Of a stretch of DNA of 64,000 nucleotides, positions 1 to 10,396 are shown in pieces. Position 1 is the stretch's first letter; every line of letters starts with the position of its first letter. Source of the DNA: Gyrodactylus bullatarudis (lineage: Eukaryota > Platyhelminthes > Monogenea > Gyrodactylidea > Gyrodactylidae); NCBI GenBank assembly GCA_012064415.1, contig SSNU01000245.1, forward strand, positions 25,947-89,946. The letters are read 5' to 3'. The notes beneath the pieces were generated by a model, which had not been told where the DNA came from, did no database searches, and saw nothing but the letters and a program-made list of their open reading frames with translations. The position numbers were made by a program, and so were the translations under genes.

Positions 1-150
1 TTTTCAACCTCATAATTTGCCCTTTCTACTGATTCCTGACTCTGGCTTTTTCTAGGTTTTGAATAAGCAAACTGCATATCCGGCCAAAGTTTGAGCAACG
101 TTTCTCTTATAAGTTGGTTTTTAAATTCTCTACCATTGTCTGAAGTACAT
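1..150 (-). pseudogene. KRBA2/GIN-type integrase core fragment
   Basis: Reading the minus strand gives an uninterrupted stretch beginning TSDNGREF, then a KLWPD segment, then SQSQESVERANYEVE at the window edge. SDNGxEF plus SQxSVERANxxVE are the second (Asp) and third (Glu) catalytic blocks of the DDE integrase in KRBA2/GIN-like genes, which derive from Ginger-type transposons with a Gypsy-like integrase. The fragment runs off the window at position 1, and no integrase homology was seen beyond about 150, so it is a remnant at least on that side. Family assignment is from motif recognition. Confidence 0.6.
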
Positions 151-435
151 GTCATGAATAGGCTGATAATAATGATTCAAAAACAAAGTGAATATGAAAA
201 AGTAGATAGGACGATACTTGACTCATATAATCACAGATATTGAAAATGTAAACAAAATACTTCTTAGATTCAAATCTTTAAGAAAACAAAGTGGTTAGTA
301 GAAATAAGAGGTATTATGTCAGACATGAAAAAATACTTAAGAAAGGCCAAAGAAAAAAGTGATAGATAAATAATAATTCTTTCTATCTTATTATAATTTT
401 TTAATAGTTTTATTATTTTATTCATTTATTACTCA

Positions 436-552
436 GTTTCAAAATTCCCTAGTTAGTTTCGAAACTCCCGAGTTTCAGAATTCCCGAAATCGGGGAATTT
501 GGAAATTGGTTTCAGAATTCACGAAACTTTCTGTGAGTTTCAAAATTCACGG
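436..552. repeat. degenerate short tandem repeat (GTTTCARAATTC units)
   Basis: About five imperfect units built on GTTTCARAATTC or GTTTCGAAACTC follow each other, each continued by CCCGA- or ACGA-like sequence. This is a small decayed minisatellite with several partially palindromic units. No coding content. Confidence 0.5.
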
Positions 553-885
553 TAACATATACAATAATTAATGTCAAACATTGTATTCAATGCGCACAAA
601 AATGAACAATGTGTATACTCGGTGTACACAAATTGTTCTCAAGGTCTAATGAGCAATGTGGAAACTTTAACTTTTTAAGAGTTAAGAAATTGTATTTTGA
701 ATAATTTTATCAGGAATCTTTACTATTTATTATCACAAGCTGATTTTACTACAGAAGAATGACTCTTGAATCTGATTTTGAGATGCTCCTGTTTTTTAGT
801 CTTAAATAAACATGTTTTTGAACTTCAAAACTAACAAAGTAGCTTCTCAAGAACGAAAAAAATGAACATATTATATTTTCATGGT
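553..885 (+). repeat. inverted copy of the 9,130-9,448 repeat
   Basis: This block is nearly identical to the reverse complement of about 9,130-9,448. It starts near the AACATTGTAT motifs and runs through a stretch containing AATCTGATTTTGAGATGCTC up to AATGAACATATTATAT. In the 9-kb copy the sequence then enters an integrase C-terminus; here it continues into unrelated DNA, so this is a broken copy of the same mobile element. Confidence 0.7.
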
Positions 886-1060
886 TCAATAATGTGCGAG
901 ACCCCCGTTTGCATATTTTTAAAAAGTTTATTCAAGTGGATAAAACTTTGACTTACTTGAAATCGGATCTTTATTGTTATTACAAATAATACTATTGGTA
1001 TATGCAGATGTATTGGTCAAAACAATCAAAACATGTGAGGTTTCTTTCTAAATTGTCCCT

Positions 1061-1402
1061 TTGACCTATAAGAATGTTACCTATTCTAAGTTAACCAATG
1101 AGAATCATACTACATTGCACAAAATCTTGAGTTATTCATTGAAATTCCAATTCTATAAATCTTTCATGGAGAATCAATTCAACTCTATCGTTTCAAATCT
1201 CCCTAAGGCGAAAAATTCTCTAAGATTCAATGATGAACAATATGAATCGTTTATCTTAAGAGTGAAGGAGTTCAAATCATCAGTTAAATTGGACAAAAAT
1301 CTTTACAAATTAGCAAATAAGTATGAGGTTCAGGTCATTGATGGTCAAGAACGAGTAGTCAAAATACGACATAATCCGTCCCATTCACAATTTTGGTTCT
1401 GA
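1061..1402 (+). pseudogene. KRBA2-like integrase N-terminal fragment
   Basis: An open stretch of about 113 codons with no ATG at its start. Its C-terminal half ends LANKYEVQVIDGQERVVKI, preceded by a charged segment (RFNDEQYESFILRVKEF). This resembles the N-terminal part of KRBA2/GIN integrases, where a YxVxxxxGxEKLI-like block precedes the zinc-binding and DDE core. The core does not follow. It lies on the opposite strand from the integrase core at 1-150, so the pieces are rearranged or from different copies. Family call moderate; function surely lost. Confidence 0.45.
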
Positions 1403-1800
1403 ACTAGAACATATTCATCATTCCTTTGGATAGTTTCTGCCTGTCGTAAATAAAAAGACAAAAGTGAGGTAGATTTGCTTAAAAAATATATGTATATCTT
1501 GATGAATAGGTTAGAAGAACAAAATATCTGATATTCATTGTGTAAAAATTACCAGAATGATCCATCTGACTGTTAAGAAAATCGAGTTTGTTCTATTTGT
1601 CAGAGAATTTTAGAAATTTATTTTTATCTTATCAAAATATGGGATAGCAATTTTGTCTGAAAATTTAGGATTCTTGAGAAGAAAATCAGGCTAGTCAAGA
1701 TGGAAATTTATGATTTTCACAAAATTTTCTATTTTTTCATCAAGAAATCGAATTTGATCAAGATTTTTTGAAATCCAGAAATCTATTTCAATCTTATAGT
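1403..1800. other. AT-rich stretch without gene
   Basis: No convincing ORF. Near 1,690-1,790 there are short segments like those seen inside the hairpin MITEs (an ATCGAATTTGATCAAG block followed by TTTTTTGAAATCC), consistent with a very old MITE remnant. Confidence 0.4.
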
Positions 1801-2140
1801 ATTAAAATTGAAGAAAAAGATATATTAACACCAAATACGTATTTCTTAAAGGATCATCAGTGGTATTACATTAAAAATGATAAGAGTTAAATAATTGAAT
1901 GAAAATAATAATGTGAGCTTTTTCACTTTTCTCTCCATTGTTGCTAATTATTGGAGAGTTTTGGTGTTTTTTCATCTTGCATTTATTCTTATTTCTAAAA
2001 CTTTTACTATTTCTTTCATAATTGTAAATTATTATTTTCATTCAATTATTTAACTCTTATCATTTTTAAAGTAATACCACTGATGATCCTTTAAGAAATA
2101 CGTATTTGGTGTTAATATATCTTTTTCTTCAATTTTAATA
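1801..2140. mobile_element. palindromic MITE, ~340 bp, arms ~110 bp
   Basis: The left arm beginning ATTAAAATTGAAGAAAAAGA is matched by the reverse complement at the right end (TCTTTTTCTTCAATTTTAAT). Both arms contain CACCAAATACGTATTTC and a conserved ATCATCAGTGGTATTAC block. The loop contains a segment with CTCCATTGTTGCTAATTATT that recurs in decayed form at about 2,750-2,830 in the opposite orientation. Non-coding hairpin element; its transposase family cannot be told. Confidence 0.75.
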
Positions 2141-2149
2141 TGATTTTTA

Positions 2150-2655
2150 ATAGATTTTCGGACGTATTTGAAAATTTACGTGAATTATTTATACAGAAAA
2201 ATCTTATAGTAGCACAAAATGGTCATTTTTAACCTTTGAGTTGAAAATTTTTGCTGCTTACCGAGTCAGAGAGTGATCAAAAGTTGATTTTTAGGATTAC
2301 GATTAGTCCAAGATAACAAATTCAGATTTCGAGAATAAACCTATCATTGTGTGAAAATCGAATTTTGATTTTCTGATCATTATCCTTACTTGAAAATCGA
2401 TGTAATATTGAATCAAGATCCTTGAAAAAGACAGATTTATCTTAAGTTTTATGGTCACTTTCACACTCTGAAATCAAGTTCAAAAAGTGGGAATTTAGCG
2501 CTGTCATAATTTCCTTAGAAATATTTTTTCTTCATATGACGAATGCGGCCCTCTTGATCAAGCTTCTGAAAAAAACAATCAAATTCGATTTTTTGATGAA
2601 AAAAATGAGAATTTTGTAATATCCATAAAATCCCATCTTCAAATTAACTACGTGT
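2150..2655. repeat. decayed hairpin-MITE remnant
   Basis: Diverged pieces of the hairpin superfamily seen elsewhere: a GTGATCAAAAGTTGATTTTTAGG core, then TCGATTTTTTGATGAAAAAA and an end-like CCCATCTTCAAATTAAC. Similarity is recognisable by eye only over short blocks; the arms no longer pair well. Confidence 0.4.
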
Positions 2656-2689
2656 AGTTTTCGAATTTCAAATATAAAAAAAGATAAGT

Positions 2690-2835
2690 ATCTCTCAAAA
2701 GATCATTAGTGGTACAGTGGTAATGATAATGTAATTTATAAAAAATTAATAAATTGAATAAAATGCAAGGTGAAAAAACATCAAAAATCTCCAATAAATA
2801 GCAACAGTGGAGGGAACAGTGAAAAAGCTCACATA
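2690..2835. repeat. partial copy of the 1,801-2,140 MITE
   Basis: Contains CAAAAGATCATTAGTGGTA, and a loop segment with CAACAGTGGAGGGAACAG, matching the 1,801-2,140 element in reverse orientation with about 10-20% divergence. Only one arm and the loop remain. Confidence 0.55.
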
Positions 2836-3443
2836 GGCTAGGGTAGTTTTGTGGGTTAGATTGGGAAGGTTAGGTTTTTAGGTTAGTAAAGAATTTCTTT
2901 TTCTATAATCCATAAATTCCCTGGATTTTTGCATAAAAATGAAAAAAATAATGCGGCATTTTTCTAGTAACTGAAGTCTCCTCATTCAGATCATCTGATC
3001 TTGAAGAGTCATTTTCAAGAAATTCAAATTGTATTCTCATCTAAAATTTCCAAATTTTAATTAGCAGTTTCTAGCAATAATCCCAAAGTAAGAAGTAATT
3101 CGGCTAGATTGAATTTTTTTTAAATGACTCATAACTAGGGCCTCAAAAATAGTACCAAATAAAATAAATGATAGTGTCTCAAAAACTGAAAAATAAGAAG
3201 AGAGAAGTACTTTGAAGAAAATTAAAAAGATTCTGAGTAAAAATAGTACTTCACAGTGAATTCTTGCAAAATTTTGAAGTATTCAAATCTTGTGTCATCT
3301 AAATCTCGGACTTTTTGTCAAATTTTTTCACCATTTAACTGTTATAACGTATATTTTACAAAATAAATCCTTATAGTTTAAATTTTTAATTCTATGGAAT
3401 AATTTTTGACTTGCTATCAGCTTACTGCAACCTCAGGAATCTA

Positions 3444-4169
3444 AACCTAATTGACACGAAGATGAGAATTTATACATAAAACTCAATATTTTTATCCAGA
3501 AAGTCAGCAAAAAATTTATTTTTTGGATTCCACTATGAAATGAGCTGATTAGTTTTGAAAACAATTTAATCTGACCAAAATTGAGCCGTTTTTTGAATTT
3601 CGGAAATGTTTCAAATTTCCACTTTTTCAACTTTCAAATCCAATAATTTTATCGATTTCAAAGATTTGAAGCAGTTGAATATTGATATTCAGGATCAAAA
3701 TTAGACGAAGATTTCGATTACGCCTGCAGGAATTCACAGAAATTCGTCATTACGGTGGGAAATCGAACCATTTGAATTTTTCGATTATCATGAGGTAAAA
3801 TGATCCAAAATATAGAGATTGAACTTTTTCTTGGAAAGAGTAATTTTCTCTCAAATTCTACGGCCAAATTCGAAATCTTCGTCTAATTTTGATCTTGAAT
3901 ATCAATATTCAACTGCTTCAAATCTTTGAAATCGATAAAAATATTGGATTTGAAAGTTGAAAAAGTGGAAATTTGAAAAATTTCCGAAATTCAAAAAACG
4001 GCTCAATTTTGGTCACATAAAATTATTTTCGGAAATTTTTTTAGTATTCAAAACTAATCAGCTCATTTCATAGTGGAATCCAAAAAATAAATTTTTTCCT
4101 GACTTTCTGGATAAAAATATTGAGTATTTTGTAAAGATAGGAAATTCTCATCTTCATGTCAACTAGGTT
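3444..4169. mobile_element. hairpin MITE, family 1, complete copy (726 bp)
   Basis: Arms of about 270 bp are reverse complements of each other around a loop of about 190 bp. The element starts AACCTAATTGACACGAAG and ends CTTCATGTCAACTAGGTT, with a TA on both outer sides (3,442-3,443 and 4,170-4,171), as expected for a TA target duplication. Each inner arm contains the core GGATCAAAATTAGACGAAG. Open frames across it are accidents of the palindrome. A TA target suggests mobilisation by a Tc1/mariner-type enzyme, but none is encoded. Confidence 0.85.
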
Positions 4170-4369
4170 TATTATAATAACTAATTAGTTACCGATTCAT
4201 CAAAAATTTTGATTGGTCGTTTACTAGTTGAGGAATACTATACTCTGAGACTTAATTCAGAAAAATAGTACTAAAAAGTACTCGGACCACAATTTAGTGC
4301 AGAAATAGTACCAGGTATCTTTAAAAATTAGACCATTTTACGAAAATGCTCCATATTCCCAAAATTGAA

Positions 4370-4575
4370 GCAATTCAACACTGATATTTCGAAAAAAGAT
4401 TAGACGAAGAATTCAAATTAGGCCATAGAAGTTTGGTCAATCCCCTTCGTGATAATTGAAAAATTCCGATTTTGCAGGTTAATTCAATTTCTTCGTCTAA
4501 TCGATGAAAATTTTGAGCTCTAACGACAGTAAAAGTAAAAAAATTCTTCTTAGAAGATGAGAATTTACTATGAAT
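4370..4575. repeat. decayed family-1 hairpin remnant
   Basis: A short inverted pair: AAAAAGATTAGACGAAGAATTC on the left and the inverse ATTTCTTCGTCTAATCGATG on the right, followed by GATGAGAATTTACT. These are the core and terminal motifs of the family-1 hairpin in shrunken form. Confidence 0.5.
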
Positions 4576-4804
4576 CAGAAAAATATCAAGACAGATAAAT
4601 TTCCTCTTTACTAACTTGATAAAAAAAATCACATTAAAGTACTTTGGAGGGTTGTATAATGAATATATAGACAAATAAATAACAATTACATTTTTCTCTG
4701 GAGTTTGTAAGCCTGATTACACCTGATGGTGGAGAATAGAAAACCATTATCGGCCATGGTAAGTAATCAATACCACAGGATAATTTCTATCTAAATAGCT
4801 TCTT

Positions 4805-4830
4805 AGATGATGATGATGATGATGATGATG
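4805..4830. repeat. (GAT)n microsatellite
   Basis: About eight perfect GAT units. An open frame over it would give a run of methionines; that is not a gene. Confidence 0.9.
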
Positions 4831-5167
4831 GAAATAGCGATTGTGTGTACTGAATTTTTGAAAAATGTATTTAATCTTTTGCTTAGAGGCAAGAAAAGTA
4901 ACATTTTCAAGAAATCAGTACATCCATCCATCCAGAATTATCTCTTCCACCTACCTATCTATGCAGTTGAAGAGAGAGGGAGGCATTTTATCGGCTAATT
5001 ATTGTTATTTTTTGCTAAAGCAGAAGACCCATTACACTCCAAGAATGAAAAAGATGAAAACGGGGGGTTTCTTCTTTGAAAAACTACGCTCTCAAATTCA
5101 AATCGAGACATGAAGTTTTTTCGCTTTTGTGAAATTTTCGAATAAACCACCGGATATTTCTTTGTAA

Positions 5168-5213
5168 ATTCTTGAAAATGGACATGTATATCCATCGGCA
5201 CCGAAAGGGTTAA
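5168..5213. repeat. terminal piece of a TTAA-flanked MITE
   Basis: Contains TCGGCACCGAAAGGGTTAA, the same terminus as the element at 6,979-7,205, preceded by ATGGACATGTATATCCA. It ends on TTAA, the target of piggyBac-type transposons. The other end was not found. Confidence 0.55.
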
Positions 5214-5389
5214 CTAGATGTCTTAAAAATTTACAGATTGACGTTGGTGGATGAGATTTTCTTGGCTCAGTTTCACAATATGGGTTTTCTATCAAATGCT
5301 CGTTTTCTTGAACCTTGAGCTGGTTGGTAAATTTTAAAATTCGAAGTTTTTCAGTCAAAAAGTTTAATTGCCATGATGGGCTCCCTGGT

Positions 5390-5665
5390 TTTTTTTGATC
5401 AGCGTTAAATCAAAAATTTGGTACCGAATTCCCATTTTTTGGAACTTGGAGCTCAAAAATTTATTGATTTGAAAGTGGTCAATAGAAGTCTCTCAGGACC
5501 ACAATTAAGACAAGAAAACCGATAATAACCATAAAACTCATCATACTTCAAAATTTGAAAGATGATTTTTCAAAATTTTTTCAAAATTGGGCCTCATGAT
5601 CTAGATTCCAGAATGTATCTGAGAATTTTGTAAAAATCATAAATTAACTAGCTTAATTTTTTATG
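5390..5665. repeat. decayed family-2 hairpin remnant
   Basis: Recognisable blocks of the family-2 hairpin in order: a CCCATTTTTTGGAACTT box, TTTATTGATTTGAAAG, CTCTCAGGACCACAATTAAG, and an end-like ATCATAAATTAACTAGCTT. Heavily mutated. Confidence 0.5.
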
Positions 5666-6288
5666 CTTTTTTTACTTTTGACAAGATATGGCTCTCAAAA
5701 TTGGATTGATTAAGATTTAAACAGGCTTTTTAAAAGGTTAGAATGTCTATTTTTATCTTTTTTTATCTGTTGATTATCAAAGATGCTTTTACTTACTTCG
5801 GAATTGAATTACAAATGAAAAAATATGTAACGAATGTGAATTATAAAGATCATGCTGAGAAGCATGTTAACCATCTCTCATTCACTTAATTCCAATCCTC
5901 CTTTCCCCTCTTTTTTTCATAAATTTCCTTCAATCTTCCCCTCTGTCCACATTTCAACTAATACTACATAACCAAAATATTTTCTCCCTTTACATAAAAA
6001 TATTTATGATGTAGGGACATTTTACCTTCAGTATAAATGATTACATGGCTAGACACACAGGGTTTAGGGAAAGGCATCATCTATGTGATGGGGAAAAAGA
6101 AATTCCAGAAATTCCTTACTAAAAGCATTATCAACAAGAAGATGAACTAATCCAAAATGAAAGAGGATCAAATTTAATTCCGTCACTGAATAGGAACGGG
6201 GAGGGGTTGATGGTAGAACAATCTTGTTAGCATTCTTTAGCTTTTCGTCTTAATCCTTCAAGAGAATAAAAAGCTAGCAATGTATGTA

Positions 6289-6885
6289 AAGTTGGTTGAT
6301 ATGAAGTTGGGAATCTATGAATTTTACAGAAATCTCGATTTTTTCATAAAAAATTCGAGTTTTTAAAAGATATTCTGGAATCCCACTCATGTTGCCCACT
6401 TTTACCTGTTGAAGAGAAAATCCTTAAAAAAATTATTTTTATGGCCAAAATCCCATTTTTTTGTAAATTTTTATTGATTTGAAAGTTGGAGGTTGATCAA
6501 AAGAAGTTTTTCAGGATCAAGATTAGACAAGAAAGCTGACTAGCACCGTCAAATTACCGACAGTTAACCCATTTTCGAGAGATTTTGAATTATCGAAATT
6601 TCATTTTCAACTTGTGAAAATGATCAAAATATTGAAATTCAGCTCCCAAACAATAATAAGGCTATGCATAAGATAAGATTCAGTTGAATTGACTTTCTTG
6701 TCTAATCTTGATCTTGAAAAATCTCCTTTTATCAACCTTTAACTTTCAAATCAATAAAAATTTTCAGTTCAAAGTTCGAAAAAATGAGTAGGATTCCAAA
6801 AGATCTATAAAAAACTCGCATTCTTGATGAAAATATCGAAATTTCTGTAAAAATCATAGATTCCCAACTTCATATCAATTAGCTT
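6289..6885. mobile_element. hairpin MITE, family 2, complete copy (597 bp)
   Basis: Starts AAGTTGGTTGATATGAAG and ends CTTCATATCAATTAGCTT, flanked by TA on both sides (6,287-6,288 and 6,886-6,887). The arms are inverted copies carrying TCCCATTTTTTTG, then TTTTCAGGATCAAGATTAGA, then AAGAAAGCTGAC. The loop holds an inverted pair around TTACCGACAGTTAAC. Non-coding; a TA target as in Tc1/mariner-mobilised MITEs. Confidence 0.85.
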
Positions 6886-6978
6886 TAGAAGGGAATTTAT
6901 GATATTTACAAGAAATTGAATTTGATAAAGTACTTATGAAATTTAGTTCATGAGTTCCACTTCATAATAGGGACGAAT

Positions 6979-7205
6979 TTAAAATCCTTTCGGTGCCGAT
7001 GGGCATACATGTCCATTTTCCAATTTTTTTGAACCTTCATAATTTTACCAGTTTGATAGGTTTCTGGATCAATTAAAGTTTAAATTGAAGCCTACAATGT
7101 GAACTTGCATTAGTAAAAATTTTTGTCCAAATAACCTGGTATCTTCATAGCTAAATTTTGGTTTTTATAAAAATTGTGAAATAATCTCGGCACCGAAAGG
7201 GTTAA
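6979..7205. mobile_element. TTAA-flanked MITE, ~227 bp
   Basis: Inverted ends: CCTTTCGGTGCCGA at the left and TCGGCACCGAAAGGGTTAA at the right, with TTAA at both borders (the left one followed by a small change). TTAA plus a CCC-type inverted terminus is typical of non-autonomous piggyBac elements. No ORF inside. Confidence 0.6.
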
Positions 7206-8160
7206 CCTTGAGTTGAAAATTCATGTTGCGAGTGATCAAAAGTTGATTTGTAAGGTCACAATTTGACAAGGAAACCAAATTATCACGATAAAATTTTTGA
7301 TAAACTCGACATTAATCAATCAGTAGAGGTGGAATATGAGAGTCAGGAACAAGATTGATTGAATTAATCAAAAATCATTATCGATTTTTATCGTGAACGA
7401 AAACATAGTTAACCTTACTAATTAGACCCTTTTTAGACCCTTACATGTAATCTCTGCTTTACAGAAGTTAATTGAGGATAATTATGGTGTGTGAAATATT
7501 GAAAAGTGAATGAGTGAATAATAACTAATAGAATAAATATCTATAGAGTAGAGATTTTTTTATTTTTTTTGAGGATTAACTCTATATTAGATCTTTAGGA
7601 CTTTTACTGTATCAGTATTTAATTGCTTTAAATCATCAGAATCGATTAAAATTCTGAACTCAAAGTTTTAAAAAGGTGGGAAATTATAATTAAATACCCT
7701 AATTAGGTATGCAAAAGCTATCATATTTTTTGTCCGATTGAACTTTATTAGCTCATTTCTCATAATGGGATCTACAAAGGAATAATTTAGGGATCATGAA
7801 AAATAAATTTTGGATTCGTTTTAAGAGCTCATATAACGTTCAAAACCAAGATTCGTATCCTGACTGAATTCTGTGAACTAGCACCCTTTAGGCATGAGAC
7901 AATAAACTCTATCAACTTAGATTTCAAATCAAAGTTTATTTGATATTATTATTATTTGATATTATATTATTACTAAAATTTTTCATCCAGTTAATTTTAA
8001 TTGTCATTGTAGCCAGTACGTAAACAGGTTTTGGACCAAATGTTTCATACATCATTCGAATTCTCCTGAAGAGCCTACTCACATTCTTACCCAGGCTAGA
8101 AATCAAAAATTTACAATATCTATCTCTAATTATAACGGATTCATTTTAAAGTTTATATTA
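7206..8160. other. gene-free stretch with MITE debris
   Basis: 7,215-7,330 contains decayed family-2 hairpin core (TGATCAAAAGTTGATTTG). The rest is AT-rich DNA in which I see no gene. Confidence 0.4.
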
Positions 8161-8717
8161 ACCTAGTTGACATGAAGATGAGAATTTCCTATCTTTACAA
8201 AATACTCAATATTTTTATCCAGAAAGTCAGGAAAAAATTTATTTTTTGGATTCCTCTATGAAACGAGCTGATTAGTTTTGAATACTAAAAAAATTTCCGA
8301 AAATAATTTTATGTGACCAAAATTGAGCCGTTTTTTGAATTTCGGAAATGTTTCAAATTTCCACTTTTTCAACTTTCAAATCCAATATTTTTATCGATTT
8401 CAAAGATTTGAAGCAGTTGAATATTGATATTCAGGATCAANNNNNNNNNNNNNNNNNNNNNNNNNNNNNNNNNNNNNNNNNNNNNNNNNNNNNNNNNNNN
8501 NNNNNNNNNNNNNNNNNNNNNNNNNNNNNNNNNNNNNNNNNNNNNNNNNNNNNNNNNNNNNNNNNNNNNNNNNNNNNNNNNNNNNNNTTGATCCTGAATA
8601 TCAATATTCAACTGCTTCAAATCTTTGAAATCGATAAAAATATTGGATTTGAAAGTTGAAAAAGTGGAAATTTGAAACATTTCCGAAATTCAAAAAACGG
8701 CTCAATTTTGGTCAGAT
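8161..8717. mobile_element. family-1 hairpin MITE interrupted by an assembly gap
   Basis: The left end ACCTAGTTGACATGAAGATG is preceded by TA. The left arm reads to GGATCAA at 8,440, then 147 N, then the exact inverse TTGATCC at 8,588. The two visible arms are perfect reverse complements next to the gap, so a frame read on either strand gives the same peptide. The right arm stops at about 8,717, where the 8,716-9,448 element begins, so the right terminus is missing. Confidence 0.8.
8441..8587. other. assembly gap (147 N)
   Basis: Unknown bases placed exactly at the loop of the palindrome. The intact sibling at 3,444-4,169 has about 190 bp at the corresponding place, so the true content is probably that loop. 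Confidence 0.95.
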
Positions 8718-9448
8718 GTTACGACCAATGTGTACACTTTGAACACATGTCAAACATTGTATACACTGCGCACAAAATGAACAATGTGTATACTCGGTGT
8801 ATCTTGAATCTGATTTTGAGATGCTCCTGTTTTTTAGTCTTAAATAAACATTATTGATTCTTTAGGAAAATTCATTTTTTATTACAAGCTAAATTTTAAT
8901 AGCATTTAGATGTACATAATCTTTTATTTTTTAAGCATTCTGTTGTTTGACAACCACATTGAAAATTGCATTTTTACATTCCTCGGGCATCGCAGTTTGA
9001 ACTCATCCTCGATGCTGTTCTCAGAGGAATCTCTTTTTTGGGAATTTCTTCTGGACTGATAAAAAATGTTAAGGAAAGTGAATTTTCCTCGAGAGAAGTG
9101 ACTCTTCAAAATCCCATCCTTTGTACCGATTTCATATAATATGTTCATTTTTTTCGTTCTTGAGAAGCTACTTTGTTAGTTTTGAAGTTCAAAAACATGT
9201 TTATTTAAGACTAAAAAACAGGAGCATCTCAAAATCAGATTCAAGAGTCATTCTTCTGTAGTAAAATCAGCCTGTGATAATAAATAGTAAAGATTCCTGA
9301 TAAAATTATTCAAAATACAATTTCTTAACTCTTAAAAAGTTAAAGTTTCCACATTGCTCATTAGACCTTAAGAAAAATTTGTAATCTTTTGACAATGTCA
9401 AACATTGTATACACTGTTCAAAGTGTACACATTGGTCGTAACATATAC
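8716..9448 (-). mobile_element. short KRBA2/Ginger-like element, ~733 bp
   Basis: Both ends carry the inverted sequence TGTTACGACCAATGTGTACA, followed by TTTGAACA and AACATTGTATACAC-like blocks. Inside, on the minus strand, lies the C-terminal end of a KRBA2-like integrase (8,924-9,148). TGTTA fits the 5'-TGTNR terminus described for Ginger transposons. The right half is shared, inverted, with 553-885. No convincing target duplication is visible, and the left side truncates a hairpin MITE. It is a deleted, non-autonomous derivative. Confidence 0.6.
8924..9148 (-). pseudogene. KRBA2-like integrase C-terminus, frameshifted
   Basis: The first frame reads YEIGTKDGILKSHFSRGKF, a block found after the integrase core in KRBA2/GIN proteins. 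After about 30 codons the homologous reading moves to a second frame (EEIPKKEIPLRTASRM) and then, past a stop, to a third (KCNFQCGCQTTECLKNK). The last part is the Cys-rich tail usual in this family. Three successive frames imply at least two frameshifts and a stop, so this is a dead gene end within the 8,716-9,448 element. Confidence 0.6.
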
Positions 9449-9469
9449 ATCCACTAGCCAACTGCAAAT

Positions 9470-9683
9470 ATCCTCATTATCGTTTGAGAACTGAATTTCG
9501 ATATTCTGATCATTTTCATTACTTGAAATCCCCTCTAAAATGGTGGAAATTTGACAGTGAATGGTGAAAGTAGACAACATGAGTAAGATTGCAAAAATCT
9601 ATAAAATATTCGATTTCTTGATGAAAAAATCGAGATTTTAGTCAAAATCATAGATTCCCAAATTCATATCAACCAGCTTTAGT
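9470..9683. repeat. right arm of a family-2 hairpin MITE
   Basis: Ends CATATCAACCAGCTT with TA outside. Contains TTTCTTGATGAAAAAATCGA and AATCATAGATTCCCAAATTC as in complete family-2 copies. The left arm and most of the core are deleted. Confidence 0.65.
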
Positions 9684-10214
9684 TAAGAAAAGGAGTGATT
9701 ATTTTTCTGTTGACCTGAAATAGAAATCGAATCAAGTTCTCTTCCACAGAAATGTTCACATATACTTTGCATTCTAAATGAATTATTAACTTGCCTTAAT
9801 CGAACGGGTTTCCAAATAATTGTATCAATTTCACTCGTAAAAATTAATTCTATTGTTAGTGTTTCTTGTAGATCAATTTCTTTCATATTTTAACACGAAT
9901 TTTATTCAGTTCACAAAATTTGATTTCTCTTAGCTCCTATCTACCTTGGAGTTTTATAGAAAGATGTGTTTTATTCTTTTTAAAATTTTTCACGCAAGAG
10001 CACGTCTATATTATGTTAGTTTCATTAAAACATTCTTGATTCGAAATTTTTGAAAGAATTTATGTCTTTGAGCAAATAGAACAGGAAATTTAACCAGAAT
10101 ATTTCTCTTTATGTTAAGATAAATAAAACTTTGTTAATTTTCCACAGTTGAAGAAATATTCATGATCAAAGGTTCGAATTTTGAATTATCCCCCTTTATG
10201 TTAATCAATAAATC

Positions 10215-10396
10215 AAAATTTTCCGATTTTCCATAATAATGACGAATTTCTGTGAATTTCTGCAGCCAAATTCGAATTCTTTGACTAATTTTGGTCTTGA
10301 AACATATACATTCAAATCTTTGAAATCGATAGAAATTTTGGATTCGAAATTTGAAAAAAAGTAAATTCTCATCTTCATGTCAATTAGGTTTATATT
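10215..10396. repeat. right arm of a family-1 hairpin MITE
   Basis: Contains GACGAATTTCTGTGAATTTC, AATTCTTTGACTAATTTTGG and ends TCATCTTCATGTCAATTAGG followed by TTTA, matching the right half of family 1 with an internal deletion. Confidence 0.6.

Noticed and set aside
3433..5358. Several 60-100-codon frames on both strands
   Set aside because: All lie within hairpin MITEs, their remnants or a microsatellite.
8348..8680. Identical 103-residue open frames on both strands
   Set aside because: They are the two readings of a perfect palindrome across an N gap, not genes.
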